Source of the DNA: Massilia sp. CF038
GTDB lineage: Bacteria; Pseudomonadota; Gammaproteobacteria; Burkholderiales; Burkholderiaceae_D
Reading direction: 5' to 3'
Length of the DNA: 64,000 nucleotides
Assembly (NCBI RefSeq): GCF_900129765.1
Contig: NZ_FQWU01000002.1
Location: forward strand, 1,240,001 to 1,304,000
Shown: piece by piece, positions 43,816 to 52,440 of the stretch
How the letters are laid out: each line of letters starts with the position of its first letter
How positions within the stretch are numbered: the stretch's first letter is position 1
Translations under genes and position numbers: made by a program
The notes under the pieces: generated by a model
What the model saw: only the letters and a program-made list of their open reading frames with translations
The model's database searches: none
What the model was told of the DNA's origin: nothing

Positions 43816-45273
43816 ATGCAGACTGTCTCCTGTCCGAGCTGCGGCGCCCCGGTTGATTTTCGTTCGCACGCCTCCGTCATGGCGGTGTGCGTGTACTGCC
43901 GCGCGTCCGTCATCAAGGATGCCGATGCGGTCAAGGATCTGGGCAAGATATCAGCGGTGCTGGAAGACTTTTCGCCTCTGCAGATCGGCACCGCCGGCAC
44001 CTTCGGTGGCCGCGGTTTTACCGTGGTCGGGCGCATCCAGCTGCGCTACGACCAGGGCCTGTGGAATGAATGGTATCTGCTGTTCGACGACGGCAGCAGT
44101 GCCTGGCTGGGCGACTCGTCCGGCCTGTTTACCATCACCACAGCGCAAGACATCGGTCCGCCCTTGCCGGACTTTCATGAGCTGGTACCCGGCCAGAGCT
44201 ACCAGATCGGTAGCGAAAATTACACCGCATCCGAAAAACGCGAGGCGCAATGCATCGGCGGTGAAGGCGAGCTGCCGTTCCGGGTGGGCGATGGCTGGAC
44301 CATCCGCGTGGTCGATTTCCGCCGCGCCAATCTGTTCCTGACGCTCGATTACACTGACGGCGCCGTTCCCGTGGTCTACCGCGGGCAGGCAGTGCTGCTG
44401 CCCGAACTGCGCTGCCAGCTGCTGCGCGACGAGGATCAGATCAAGACCAGCACTGGCAAATACCGCGCGCGCGTCGAGGCGCTTGACTGCCCTTCCTGCG
44501 GCGGCGCGATCAAGTATGTGCCAGGCATGACGGCCAACCTGGTGTGCCCGAGCTGTGCCACCCAGCTCGACGCGTCCGGCCCCGAGGCCACCGTGCTGGC
44601 AGCCGGCGAAACCGTCGAGCGTATGGTCAACACTCTCGCGCTGGGCGCGACCGCCATGATTGCCGGCAGTAGCCATACCGTGATCGGCGCCATGGTGCGC
44701 ACCGACGAAGAAGGCACCGAATGGACCGAGTATCTGGTCTATAGCGCTCGCGCCGGATTTTTCTGGCTGGTCGAAACTGACGAGGGCTGGTTCCGCGCCA
44801 GCGTGCTGCCAAGCTGGCCGGAGCCTGCAGCGCCAGGGGCGCATTCGGTCCGGGTCGACAACCACGCCTACACCAAACTGTACGACTATACGGCCACGGT
44901 ACGCTATGCCGCCGGCGCCTTCAACTGGCGCGTCGCTGTCGGCGACGAGGTCCGGGTATCGGAATTTGAAAGTGGTCAGGCCACGCTGGCAGCTGAGCTG
45001 ACCGAACACGAGCTGACCTGGTCGCGTTCCACGACGGTCGCCTTCGATCAGATCAAGACCTGGTTCGGTGCCGACGTCAAGGGCACGGGGCCGGCGGCCG
45101 TGAAGGCGCCATCGTCCCTGCTTGGCGGCCAGATGAAATTCGTCTGGTGGATCCTGGGCCTGAACGCGATTCCGATCCTGTTCGCCTTTGGTGAGACCTT
45201 CCTCATGACCGTGGCAGCGCTGGTTGCGCTGTTTTACCCGGCCAGTTATTTCCAGGGCAGCGACAACGAATGA
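43816..45273 (+). CDS. DUF4178 protein with zinc ribbons
   Basis: 485-residue protein. It begins with a zinc ribbon, MQTVSCPSCGAPVDF and AVCVYCRA; a second one, LDCPSCGGAIKYVPG and VCPSCATQLD, lies at about residues 219-247. Each ribbon is followed by a DUF4178 beta domain (DEEGTEWTEYLVYSARAGFFWLVE is typical). Two hydrophobic segments at the C terminus (FVWWILGLNAIPILFAF, FLMTVAALVALFYPASYF) anchor it. Third gene of the operon, 10 bases after the SPFH gene; its stop overlaps the next start (ATGA). Confidence 0.87.
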   Translation: MQTVSCPSCGAPVDFRSHASVMAVCVYCRASVIKDADAVKDLGKISAVLEDFSPLQIGTAGTFGGRGFTVVGRIQLRYDQGLWNEWYLLFDDGSSAWLGDSSGLFTITTAQDIGPPLPDFHELVPGQSYQIGSENYTASEKREAQCIGGEGELPFRVGDGWTIRVVDFRRANLFLTLDYTDGAVPVVYRGQAVLLPELRCQLLRDEDQIKTSTGKYRARVEALDCPSCGGAIKYVPGMTANLVCPSCATQLDASGPEATVLAAGETVERMVNTLALGATAMIAGSSHTVIGAMVRTDEEGTEWTEYLVYSARAGFFWLVETDEGWFRASVLPSWPEPAAPGAHSVRVDNHAYTKLYDYTATVRYAAGAFNWRVAVGDEVRVSEFESGQATLAAELTEHELTWSRSTTVAFDQIKTWFGADVKGTGPAAVKAPSSLLGGQMKFVWWILGLNAIPILFAFGETFLMTVAALVALFYPASYFQGSDNE

Positions 45274-45437
45274 ACAACAAATACATCGCCTACGCCGTGG
45301 TACTGACCATCGCCATCACCATCATCAACTGGTACAGCTTTCTGAGCACGGCCCGCAGCAGTGGCGGGCGCGGTAGCGGCTGGAGTTCGCACAGCAGCAG
45401 CGGCTGGGGCGGCGGCAGCGGCGGCGGACATAAATGA
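45270..45437 (+). CDS. 55-residue membrane micro-protein with Gly/Ser/Trp/His tail
   Basis: Short gene lying between the DUF4178 and SpeD genes with four-base overlaps on both sides (ATGA at 45270 and 45434), a strong sign that it is real and coupled. The product is MNNKYIAYAVVLTIAITIIN, a single membrane helix, followed by WYSFLSTARSSGGRGSGW and a tail rich in Ser, Gly, Trp and His (SSHSSSGWGGGSGGGHK). No family was recognised. Its place suggests a partner of the DUF350/SPFH/DUF4178 membrane complex. Confidence 0.82.
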   Translation: MNNKYIAYAVVLTIAITIINWYSFLSTARSSGGRGSGWSSHSSSGWGGGSGGGHK

Positions 45438-45805
45438 CGACGTCGTCGCACCGTCCCGCAGGTTCGCACCTGCTGGCCGACTTCTATGGTGTGGCGCCCG
45501 AGGCGCTGGTGTCGTGCGACGCCATCGATGCCCTGCTGCGCGATGGTGCTGCCGCTGCCGGCGCCCATATCCTGCACAGTCACTTCCACAGTTTCGGTGC
45601 GCAGCAGGGCGTGACGGGCGTGGTGCTGCTGGCCGAATCGCACATTTCAATCCACACCTGGCCCGAATTCGGCTTTGCCGCAGTCGACATTTTCATGTGC
45701 GGCAGCGCCCGCCCCGCTCTGGCGCTGGCGGTCATCGAGCAGGCGCTGGGACCGGCGTCCTCGATCGTGCAAACGATCGCCCGGGGCGGAGCTGTCCCGC
45801 TATAA
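45434..45805 (+). CDS. speD: S-adenosylmethionine decarboxylase proenzyme
   Basis: 123-residue class 1B AdoMet decarboxylase. The autocleavage site is AESHISIHTWPE, with Ser69 the pyruvoyl precursor, His74 and Cys89 (IFMCG) at exactly the spacings of the Thermotoga enzyme (Ser63/His68/Cys83). It makes decarboxylated SAM, the aminopropyl donor. It starts inside the preceding micro-gene (ATGA), so it is the last gene of the DUF350 operon. Here it presumably supplies the divergent membrane aminopropyltransferase and not the usual soluble SpeE. Confidence 0.93.
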   Translation: MTTSSHRPAGSHLLADFYGVAPEALVSCDAIDALLRDGAAAAGAHILHSHFHSFGAQQGVTGVVLLAESHISIHTWPEFGFAAVDIFMCGSARPALALAVIEQALGPASSIVQTIARGGAVPL

Positions 45806-45838
45806 TTGCTGCCTCTTTTGCAATCAATCACCGACACC

Positions 45839-47083
45839 ATGACACAAGCATTTGAAGCCATGCCCAAGGCACTGGGCCATATCCGCGTTCTCGATCTGTC
45901 GCGCGTGCTGGCCGGCCCGTGGTGCTCGCAGAACCTGGCTGACCTGGGTGCCGATGTGATCAAGATCGAACGGCCCGGCGTGGGCGACGACACCCGCGCC
46001 TGGGGCCCGCCCTACGCCAAGGATGCCGATGGCAACGACACCACCGAAGCGGCCTACTACCTGGCCGCGAATCGGGGCAAGCGTTCCGTCACGGTCGATA
46101 TCGCCAGCGCCGATGGACAAGCGCTGATCCGCGAACTTGTGCTGCACGCGGACGTGGTACTGGAAAATTACAAGGTCGGCCAGCTCAAGCGCTATGGTCT
46201 CGATTACGATGCGCTCAAGGCGATCAAGCCGGACCTGGTGTACTGCTCGGTCACCGGCTTTGGCCAGGACGGGCCATACGCCCACCGCGCCGGCTACGAT
46301 TTTCTGATTCAGGGCATGGGCGGACTGATGTCCGTAACCGGTGAACGCGACGACCTGCCCGGCGGCGGCCCGCAGAAGGCCGGCGTGGCGCTGACCGACC
46401 TGATGACCGGCATGTACGCCACCGTCGCCGTGCTGGCTGCGCTGACGCACCGCGACCGCAGTGGCCAGGGCCAGCACATCGACATGGCCCTGCTCGACAC
46501 CCAGGTGGCCATGCTGGCCAATGTGGGCAGCAACTACCTCAATAGCGGCAAGGCGCCCAAGCGCTGGGGCAATGCCCACGCCAACATCGTGCCCTACCAG
46601 ACCTTTGCCTGTGCTGACGGCCATATCATTGTTGCGACCGGCAATGACGGGCAATACCAGAAGTTCGTGGAAGTGGGCGAACGTCCGGAACTGGCCACGG
46701 ATGCGCGCTTTGCCACCAACCCGCAGCGCGTCAAGCATCGGGACGTGCTGGTACCGATCCTGGCCGAGATGGTCAGGACGCGCACGCGTGACCAGTGGAT
46801 TGCGCAGCTGGAGGCGGTGGGCGTGCCCTGTGGCCCGATCAACGATATCGGCGAAGTATTCGACAATCCGCAAGTCAAGGCACGCGGCATCGCTGTCGAA
46901 ATGGACCATCCGGCGGCCGGCAAGGTCAAGCTGGTACGCAGCCCCATGAAGCTGTCCGTCACGCCGGCCGAGGCAGCACTGCCGCCGCCACTGCTTGGCC
47001 AGCATACCGATGAAGTGCTGCGCGAGGTACTGGGCCGCAGCGAGGCGCAGATCGCCACGCTGCGCGCCAACGGCGTGCTATAA
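45839..47083 (+). CDS. CaiB/BaiF family CoA-transferase
   Basis: Class III CoA-transferase of 414 residues that moves CoA between carboxylic acids. HIRVLDLSRVLAGPWCSQNLADLGADVIKIERPGVGDD and VLENYKVGQLKRYGLDYDALKAIKPDLVYCS are textbook; LTDLMTGMYATVAVLAAL carries the conserved Asp region. ATG 45839 is used; Met 45860 is an alternative. A TATAAT at 45802 overlaps the speD stop and may be its own -10. The last codons overlap the convergent DUF1223 gene by 6 bp. Substrate acids are unknown. Confidence 0.93.
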   Translation: MTQAFEAMPKALGHIRVLDLSRVLAGPWCSQNLADLGADVIKIERPGVGDDTRAWGPPYAKDADGNDTTEAAYYLAANRGKRSVTVDIASADGQALIRELVLHADVVLENYKVGQLKRYGLDYDALKAIKPDLVYCSVTGFGQDGPYAHRAGYDFLIQGMGGLMSVTGERDDLPGGGPQKAGVALTDLMTGMYATVAVLAALTHRDRSGQGQHIDMALLDTQVAMLANVGSNYLNSGKAPKRWGNAHANIVPYQTFACADGHIIVATGNDGQYQKFVEVGERPELATDARFATNPQRVKHRDVLVPILAEMVRTRTRDQWIAQLEAVGVPCGPINDIGEVFDNPQVKARGIAVEMDHPAAGKVKLVRSPMKLSVTPAEAALPPPLLGQHTDEVLREVLGRSEAQIATLRANGVL

Positions 47084-47851
47084 GGTTTTTGCAGCTTGCG
47101 CGGGACAGGCGTTCAATGTCAGCGCCTGCAGCACGTCTCCCTGGTCGGTCTGCACAAACGCGCTCACGCCCATTGTGTCGGGCGTGGCGCCCGGCGGCAG
47201 GGTCAACCAGCGCGCCAGAGACGCTTTGCCGTCCTTCCCCAGCACCGTTGGCGCCAGCCAGTCGCGCACCACAAATGCGTGTTTCAGGGTGCGGCCGCCG
47301 TTTTCTCCAGCCGTTACCTTGCTGGTAGCTGACTGCTGGATCAGCGCCACATGCAAGGCCGCGCCCGGCGGTCCCTGCGCGTCGATTCGCACGGGCAGAC
47401 CGGCAGCCGCGGGCGCATCGAGCTTGATGGCGATGCCGGCGCGCGCCGGCATGGCGTTGATGCGGGCCACGGCCGCGTTCAAGCCACCTTCCCAGTTGCG
47501 CAGCTCTTTGCCGGCGACAAAAAACTCGGGCGTGTAGATGGTGCGCGTGTGCGCCAGATCGGACAGCCAGCGCTGCCGCTCAGTGAAGGCTTTGCGCGAG
47601 AACGGGTCCGTCCAGCCGATATAGTTCCAGTAATCGACATGCAGCGCCAGCAGAACGGCCTGGCCGGCATGCAGCCCGGCGCTGCGGCGGGAAGCAAGAA
47701 ACGCATCGGCCGGCGGACAGCTGCTGCAGCCTTCCGACGTGTACAGCTCGACCAGCGCCACGGTCTGGGCGCCACTGGTGGCGCTGCAGCCAAGCGCCCA
47801 CGCCGACTGTGCGGCCAGCGCAAGCGCGCCGCCCAATAACAATTTTTTCAT
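47078..47851 (-). CDS. DUF1223 thioredoxin-like exported protein
   Basis: 257-residue exported protein. ATG 47851 has GGGAGAC upstream; the signal peptide ends near AQSAWA. The N-terminal thioredoxin-like domain has the family's VELYTSEGCSSCPPAD, with Cys42 and Cys45, followed by LALHVDYWNYIGWTDPFS and a DUF1223-type C-terminal beta domain. Redox activity is likely in the periplasm, target unknown. It lies 46 bases after the response-regulator stop on the same strand. Confidence 0.9.
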   Translation of the reverse strand: MKKLLLGGALALAAQSAWALGCSATSGAQTVALVELYTSEGCSSCPPADAFLASRRSAGLHAGQAVLLALHVDYWNYIGWTDPFSRKAFTERQRWLSDLAHTRTIYTPEFFVAGKELRNWEGGLNAAVARINAMPARAGIAIKLDAPAAAGLPVRIDAQGPPGAALHVALIQQSATSKVTAGENGGRTLKHAFVVRDWLAPTVLGKDGKASLARWLTLPPGATPDTMGVSAFVQTDQGDVLQALTLNACPAQAAKTL

Positions 47852-47897
47852 TCGCGTCTCCCTGTCCTGACGATTGGTCGGCCGACAGCGCCAAACC

Positions 47898-48572
47898 TTA
47901 CACCGGCGCGTCGAACCGGTAGCCAACGCCATACACCGATTGCAGACATTCCCCCAGCGCGGGCACGGCGGCCAGCTTGCGGCGAATATTTTTGATATGG
48001 GAATCGACCGTCCGGTCATTGATGTCGCGCTGGTCCTCGTGCGCCAGGTCGAGCAGCTGCTGGCGCGAATAGACGCGGCCCGCATGCTCGATCAACTCGG
48101 CCAGAATGCGAAACTCCACCGGCGTGAGAGGGAAAACAGCGCCGCCGTGCATGATCCGCAGGCCGCGCCGGTCGACCGCAAGTGGCGTCGCCGTAGCCGC
48201 ATGCGCGGCCGACCGGCGCAAGTGCGCCCTGACCCGGGCCGCCACTTCGCGCGGACTGAAGGGTTTGCAGATGTAGTCATCGGCCCCGCTATCGAGCCCC
48301 AGCAGGCGGTCGACTTCATCGACCCGGGCGGTAATCATGATGATGGTCGCATCCGTAAAGGACCGCGCCTGGCGGCATACTTCCAGCCCATCGAGTCCCG
48401 GCAGCATCAGGTCAAGCAAAATCAGGTCGACCGCTTCCTGTCTTAGAAAGGCCAGCGCCTGGGCGCCATCGCCAATACGGCTGACGCGGTGACCATCGGC
48501 CTCGAGATAGTCGGCCAACAGGGCGGCAATCTTGACGTCGTCCTCCACCACCAGCACATGCCTTGCACTCAT
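47898..48572 (-). CDS. OmpR-family response regulator
   Basis: 224-residue two-component regulator. Receiver domain with acidic pocket (VVEDD), phospho-acceptor Asp54 (ILLDLMLPG) and Lys in YICKPF; C-terminal winged helix (FRILAELIEHAGRVYSRQQLLD, DRTVDSHIKNIRRKL). Closest to the BaeR/CreB type by sequence feel. Its ATG overlaps the downstream end of the kinase gene by four bases, so kinase and regulator are coupled, with the kinase second in name but first in coordinates on the opposite strand. Confidence 0.95.
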   Translation of the reverse strand: MSARHVLVVEDDVKIAALLADYLEADGHRVSRIGDGAQALAFLRQEAVDLILLDLMLPGLDGLEVCRQARSFTDATIIMITARVDEVDRLLGLDSGADDYICKPFSPREVAARVRAHLRRSAAHAATATPLAVDRRGLRIMHGGAVFPLTPVEFRILAELIEHAGRVYSRQQLLDLAHEDQRDINDRTVDSHIKNIRRKLAAVPALGECLQSVYGVGYRFDAPV

Positions 48573-50026
48573 TGCTTGCCTCCTTCGAGTGGCAGGCGCA
48601 GTTCCATGCGCACGCCGCCCAGCTGCGACGGATAAGCGGCAAGGGTGCCGCCGTGGGCACTGGCCATCGCCTTGCAGATGGACAGCCCCAGTCCGCTGCC
48701 ACCGCGCGCGCGCGAACGGGCCGCGTCAACCCGATACAGGCGCTCGAAGATCGCTTCGAGTGCTTCAACGGGCACGCCGGGTGCGCTGTCTTCGACGACC
48801 ACGCTGGCCCAGGCGCCCTCGCCGCTCAGACTGACAGCAATCCGGCCACCGCTATCGGTATAGCGTACGCTGTTTTCCAACAGATTGACGAACAGCTGGG
48901 TGAGCCGGTGGGCATCGGCGCGGACCGGCATGGAGCGCGGCGCCAGCGCCACGTCAAGCGCCAGGCCAGCACCAGCGGCGCGTTCGCGATAGCGCGCCAG
49001 CAGCGGGGCCAGCAGCGCGCCCAGATCCACGCGCTGCCATTCAAATTGCAGCCCGCCGGCATCGGCCAGCGTCAGCTGGTGCAGGTCGTCCACCAGTTTA
49101 TTCAGACGCAGTACTTCTGCATGCAGCGAGGCCAGGGCGCTGGTGTCGGCCGTGCGAATGCCATCGATCAGTGCTTCGATCTCGCCGCGGATGACGGTGA
49201 GTGGGGTACGCAGTTCGTGGGCCACATCGGCCAGCAGTTTGCGCCGGTCGCGTTCACTCGATTCGAGCGCCTGCGCCATCGCGTTGACGTGCAGCGCCAG
49301 CTCGGCCAGCTCGTCGCGCGACAGCAGCGGCGCCCGTGCCTCGAACTGGCCTTGCGCCAGGCGCGCGGTCACCTCGCGCAGGGCCGCCACGGGCCGCAGC
49401 AGATGGCGCGCCAGCCAGAATGCCAGCAAAACGGATACGAGCACCAATATGCACGCGACCAGCACGATATCGCGTACCTGCTCGCGCAGAAACAGCGACG
49501 CGGTGGCGTCCTCGCCGGCAGTGCGCACGAGGGGACGCAGGCGAATCGTGGCCACCGTCCTGCCATCGACGACGACCGCGCGCTCGATCGTGCGCGGCAC
49601 CTCGCGCGGTCCGAACAGGGGTTCGCCATCGGCATCAAAAATGGACAGGCGCGGCGCGATGCCCATCGGGTCGCGCATGCCGGGCCGCTCGCGCATGTCA
49701 CGGGGGCGTTCGTCAAAGCGCTCTGGTGCTGTGGGCAGGCGGCGCGCTGGAAGCCCGCCCTCGGCCTGCAATTGCGGCGTCATCTGCGCCAGCAGCTCGG
49801 TGATGGCGCGCGGGCGGTGCCGCAGCCAGTCGAAATTACCCTCGTCACGATAGCGCCTGGCGAGCAGGCTGCTCATCTGCTCGATGTCCTTGGCCTGCAC
49901 CTGGTTCAGGTAGGCCACAAAGCCGCGCTGCAAATTGATGCTGGCGACCCAGGCCATCGTGCCGACGCAGAGGATCACAATGGCGATCACGGCCAGCGCG
50001 ATCTTGCGCGCGATCGTCAGCCGCAT
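48569..50026 (-). CDS. BaeS-like sensor histidine kinase
   Basis: 485-residue membrane kinase. An N-terminal helix (IALAVIAIVILCVGTMAWV) and a second at about residue 190 (DIVLVACILVLVSVLLAFWL) enclose a ~150-residue periplasmic sensor rich in Arg, Pro and Met. The HAMP linker follows (LLRPVAALREVTARLAQG), then the phospho-acceptor DVAHELRTPL near residue 265, and the ATPase N-box (LVNLLENSVRYTDSGG), G1 and G2 (GGSGLGLSICKAMASAHGG) regions. It transcribes first and overlaps the regulator start by four bases. Confidence 0.95.
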   Translation of the reverse strand: MRLTIARKIALAVIAIVILCVGTMAWVASINLQRGFVAYLNQVQAKDIEQMSSLLARRYRDEGNFDWLRHRPRAITELLAQMTPQLQAEGGLPARRLPTAPERFDERPRDMRERPGMRDPMGIAPRLSIFDADGEPLFGPREVPRTIERAVVVDGRTVATIRLRPLVRTAGEDATASLFLREQVRDIVLVACILVLVSVLLAFWLARHLLRPVAALREVTARLAQGQFEARAPLLSRDELAELALHVNAMAQALESSERDRRKLLADVAHELRTPLTVIRGEIEALIDGIRTADTSALASLHAEVLRLNKLVDDLHQLTLADAGGLQFEWQRVDLGALLAPLLARYRERAAGAGLALDVALAPRSMPVRADAHRLTQLFVNLLENSVRYTDSGGRIAVSLSGEGAWASVVVEDSAPGVPVEALEAIFERLYRVDAARSRARGGSGLGLSICKAMASAHGGTLAAYPSQLGGVRMELRLPLEGGKQ

Positions 50027-50118
50027 GCTGCGCTCTGGTGGTTGCGTATCACGGCTGGCCTTTCCGCTCTAACGGTCAAGGCCCCATCATACCCGCCAAA
50101 TGTGCAGCGAATGTGGAT

Positions 50119-51333
50119 TCAGGCTGGCAGCGCCTGGGCAGGGGCCAGCGGCTCCAGGGCACGCAGGTGCAGCGCGATGGCCAGCGCCAGACCGAGCGCC
50201 AACGCCAGCAGCGCGACCACGCCAGGCCAGGCGCCCCTGCTCCAGACCACACCGGAAAGCGAGCCGATGACGCTCGAACCAACATAGTAAAAGAACAGAT
50301 AAAGGGCCGATGCGAGCGCATTGGCACCGCGCGCGCGGCGCCCCACCCAGCTGCTGGCCACCGAATGCGAGGCGAAAAAACTGAAGGTAAACACGGCCAT
50401 GCCAGCGACGATCAGTACCAGGGTATTCGACAGCGTCAGCAGCAGGCCCGCCAGCATGGAGGCAATGACCATCCACAGCACATTGCGCCGGCCAATGCGG
50501 TCAGCCAGGCGTCCGGCCCAGACAGCGCTGAACATGCCGATCAGGTACAGCACCGACAACAAGCCGACCGCGCTCTGGCCAATTGCAAAAGGGGCCGCCA
50601 GCAGGCGAAAGCCAATGTAGTTGTACAAGCTGACAAAAGCGCCCATCAGCAGGAAGGAGAACAGGAACAGCCAGCGCATGCCGCTGTCGCGCAAATGGCC
50701 GCGTGCGTCGTGCAGCAGCGCCAGCGCCCCGCCCTTCTGCACGGGCGCTGGATTGCCTGGCTCGGGCAGGCTGCGCCAGAATTCGAACGCCGCGTACATA
50801 CCTGCCGCGCCGGCAGCCGCCATCGACCAGCGCCACGAAGCAAAATCGCTGATCAACGATGCCGCGACGCGGCCGACCATGCCACCCACGGCAGTGCCGC
50901 CGATGTACACGCCCATCGACAAGCCCAGCGAACCAGGTTCAATTTCGCGTCCCAGATACGCCATCGCCACCGCGGGCATGCCGCCCAGGGCAAAGCCAAG
51001 CAAGGCGCGCAGCACCAGCAACTGCAGGAAATTCTGGGCAAATGCGCACAGCAGGGCCAGCACGGCGGCCGCTGCCAGCGCGCCCGACATGAGACGTTTG
51101 GCGCCGATCCGGTCCGCGACCGGGCCGCTCAGCAGCAGTGCAATGGCCATGCACAGAGTCGAGATCGACAAGGTCCAGCTGCTCTGCGCCGGCGTCAGCG
51201 CGAACGCGTGGCCCAGAACCGGCATCAGGGGCTGGAGGCAGTACAGCAGGGCGAAAGCGGAAAAGCCGCCGTACAGCATGGCTTTGTTAATGCGCTTGAA
51301 GGCGGGGCTGCCGGCGGTGGCAGGGTGGTACAT
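50119..51333 (-). CDS. MFS transporter (YnfM-like exporter)
   Basis: 404-residue secondary transporter with about 12 membrane segments. ATG 51333 has AAGGA 7 bases upstream; the upstream codons at 51378 are less likely. MFS landmark GPVADRIGAKRLMS (loop 2-3) and the later GRLADRIGRRN repeat are visible. It is divergent from a LysR regulator (99 bp apart), a common arrangement for substrate-induced efflux pumps. Substrate is unknown. Confidence 0.93.
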   Translation of the reverse strand: MYHPATAGSPAFKRINKAMLYGGFSAFALLYCLQPLMPVLGHAFALTPAQSSWTLSISTLCMAIALLLSGPVADRIGAKRLMSGALAAAAVLALLCAFAQNFLQLLVLRALLGFALGGMPAVAMAYLGREIEPGSLGLSMGVYIGGTAVGGMVGRVAASLISDFASWRWSMAAAGAAGMYAAFEFWRSLPEPGNPAPVQKGGALALLHDARGHLRDSGMRWLFLFSFLLMGAFVSLYNYIGFRLLAAPFAIGQSAVGLLSVLYLIGMFSAVWAGRLADRIGRRNVLWMVIASMLAGLLLTLSNTLVLIVAGMAVFTFSFFASHSVASSWVGRRARGANALASALYLFFYYVGSSVIGSLSGVVWSRGAWPGVVALLALALGLALAIALHLRALEPLAPAQALPA

Positions 51334-51432
51334 GGCGGATCCTTGGAGAGTGCTTATGCACATCGTATGATTGCGCATTAATACTGTCCAATATATATTT
51401 GTGCGACATTTAATATAAAAAATCGATTTATT

Positions 51433-52326
51433 ATGGAATTACGCCACCTGCGCTACTTCATCGCTGTCGCCGAGGAATTGCACTTCACCCGTGCTGCCGA
51501 GCGCCTGCACATCGGCCAGCCGCCCTTGAGCCAGGCCATCCAGGCGCTGGAAGCGGACGTGGGCGCCCAACTATTCGAACGGACCAAACGCTCGGTGCGG
51601 CTGACTGGCGCCGGCCAGCTGTTCCTGGCAGACGCGCGCCGGATCCTGGCGCTGGCCGACGAAGCCACCGACACTGCACGGCGCGCACAGCGTGGCGAGG
51701 CGGGCGAACTGCGCATTGGTTTTACCTTTTCCACGCCCCTCACGCCCCTGTTTGCTACCGTGATCAACCGCTACCGGCGGCAGTATCCAGCCGTGAGCCT
51801 CAAGCTGCACGAGATGGCCACGCTGCCGCAGCTGGACGCACTGTCGCAGCGCACGCTCGACCTGGGCTTTGTGCGGCCGACGGAGACGGCGGCGCCGCCG
51901 GAAATCGTGTTCGATGCGCTGCGCGAGGATCCGCTGGTCGCGGTGTTGTCCACGGCGTCGCCGCTGGCACGCAGACGGCCGGTCGCCATGCACGAGCTGA
52001 AGGACATGCCGTTCGTGATGTATCCGCCCACGGCGGGGGTGGGGATCTATCCGCAGATTTTCAGGTTGTGCCGCGAGGCGGGTTTTACGCCAACCATCGG
52101 GCATGTGGCGGGGGAAGCATCGACCATCATTGGGCTGGTGGCGGCCGGGTGCGGAGTCTCGGTGCTGCCTTCCTCGTTCAACCGGATTCACATGGATGGG
52201 GTGTGCTATCGGCCCATTACCGACAGCGGTGCCACCACCACGCTGCTGCTGGCGCGGCGCAGTGATGAGAAGACCGCGCTAGTGGAGGCGTTTGTGGCGC
52301 TGGCGATGGCGGCGGCGAGTGAGTGA
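51433..52326 (+). CDS. LysR-family transcriptional regulator
   Basis: 297-residue regulator. The N-terminal helix-turn-helix ELRHLRYFIAVAEELHFTRAAERLHIGQPPLSQAIQALE is canonical, and the effector domain follows (ELRIGFTFSTPLTPLFATVINRYRRQYP). BenM/CatM-like N-terminal features suggest an aromatic or carboxylate effector. Divergent from the MFS gene, which it likely controls. Confidence 0.95.
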   Translation: MELRHLRYFIAVAEELHFTRAAERLHIGQPPLSQAIQALEADVGAQLFERTKRSVRLTGAGQLFLADARRILALADEATDTARRAQRGEAGELRIGFTFSTPLTPLFATVINRYRRQYPAVSLKLHEMATLPQLDALSQRTLDLGFVRPTETAAPPEIVFDALREDPLVAVLSTASPLARRRPVAMHELKDMPFVMYPPTAGVGIYPQIFRLCREAGFTPTIGHVAGEASTIIGLVAAGCGVSVLPSSFNRIHMDGVCYRPITDSGATTTLLLARRSDEKTALVEAFVALAMAAASE

Positions 52327-52349
52327 GTTTGCAGGGAGAGCTGAGGTGG

Positions 52350-52423
52350 TATGGGCACCCGCCTGCGCGAGTGCGATGGAGTGGCGGGCTACCACATCGC
52401 ACTCGCGCAGGCGGGTGCCTATT
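52350..52423. repeat. palindromic intergenic element, CAC class
   Basis: The arms GGGCACCCGCCTGCGCGAGTGCGAT and their complement around GGAGTGGCGGGCTACCAC form a near-perfect inverted repeat. The GTGCGAT/ATCGCAC positions co-vary relative to the GTCC and GCCC classes. Orientation of the arms is reversed relative to the other elements. It ends 18 bases from the stop codon of the next gene. Confidence 0.85.
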
Positions 52424-52440
52424 CAACGCTTGCGCTGGCG

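Noticed and set aside
45802-45838. TATAAT at the end of speD as a firm promoter of the CoA-transferase gene
   Set aside because: No convincing -35 sequence at the right spacing; kept only as a remark in that gene's entry.
48563-50287. Long open frame opposite the histidine kinase
   Set aside because: It overlaps a complete kinase with all motifs; the reverse frame product is Gln/Arg-rich and without domains.
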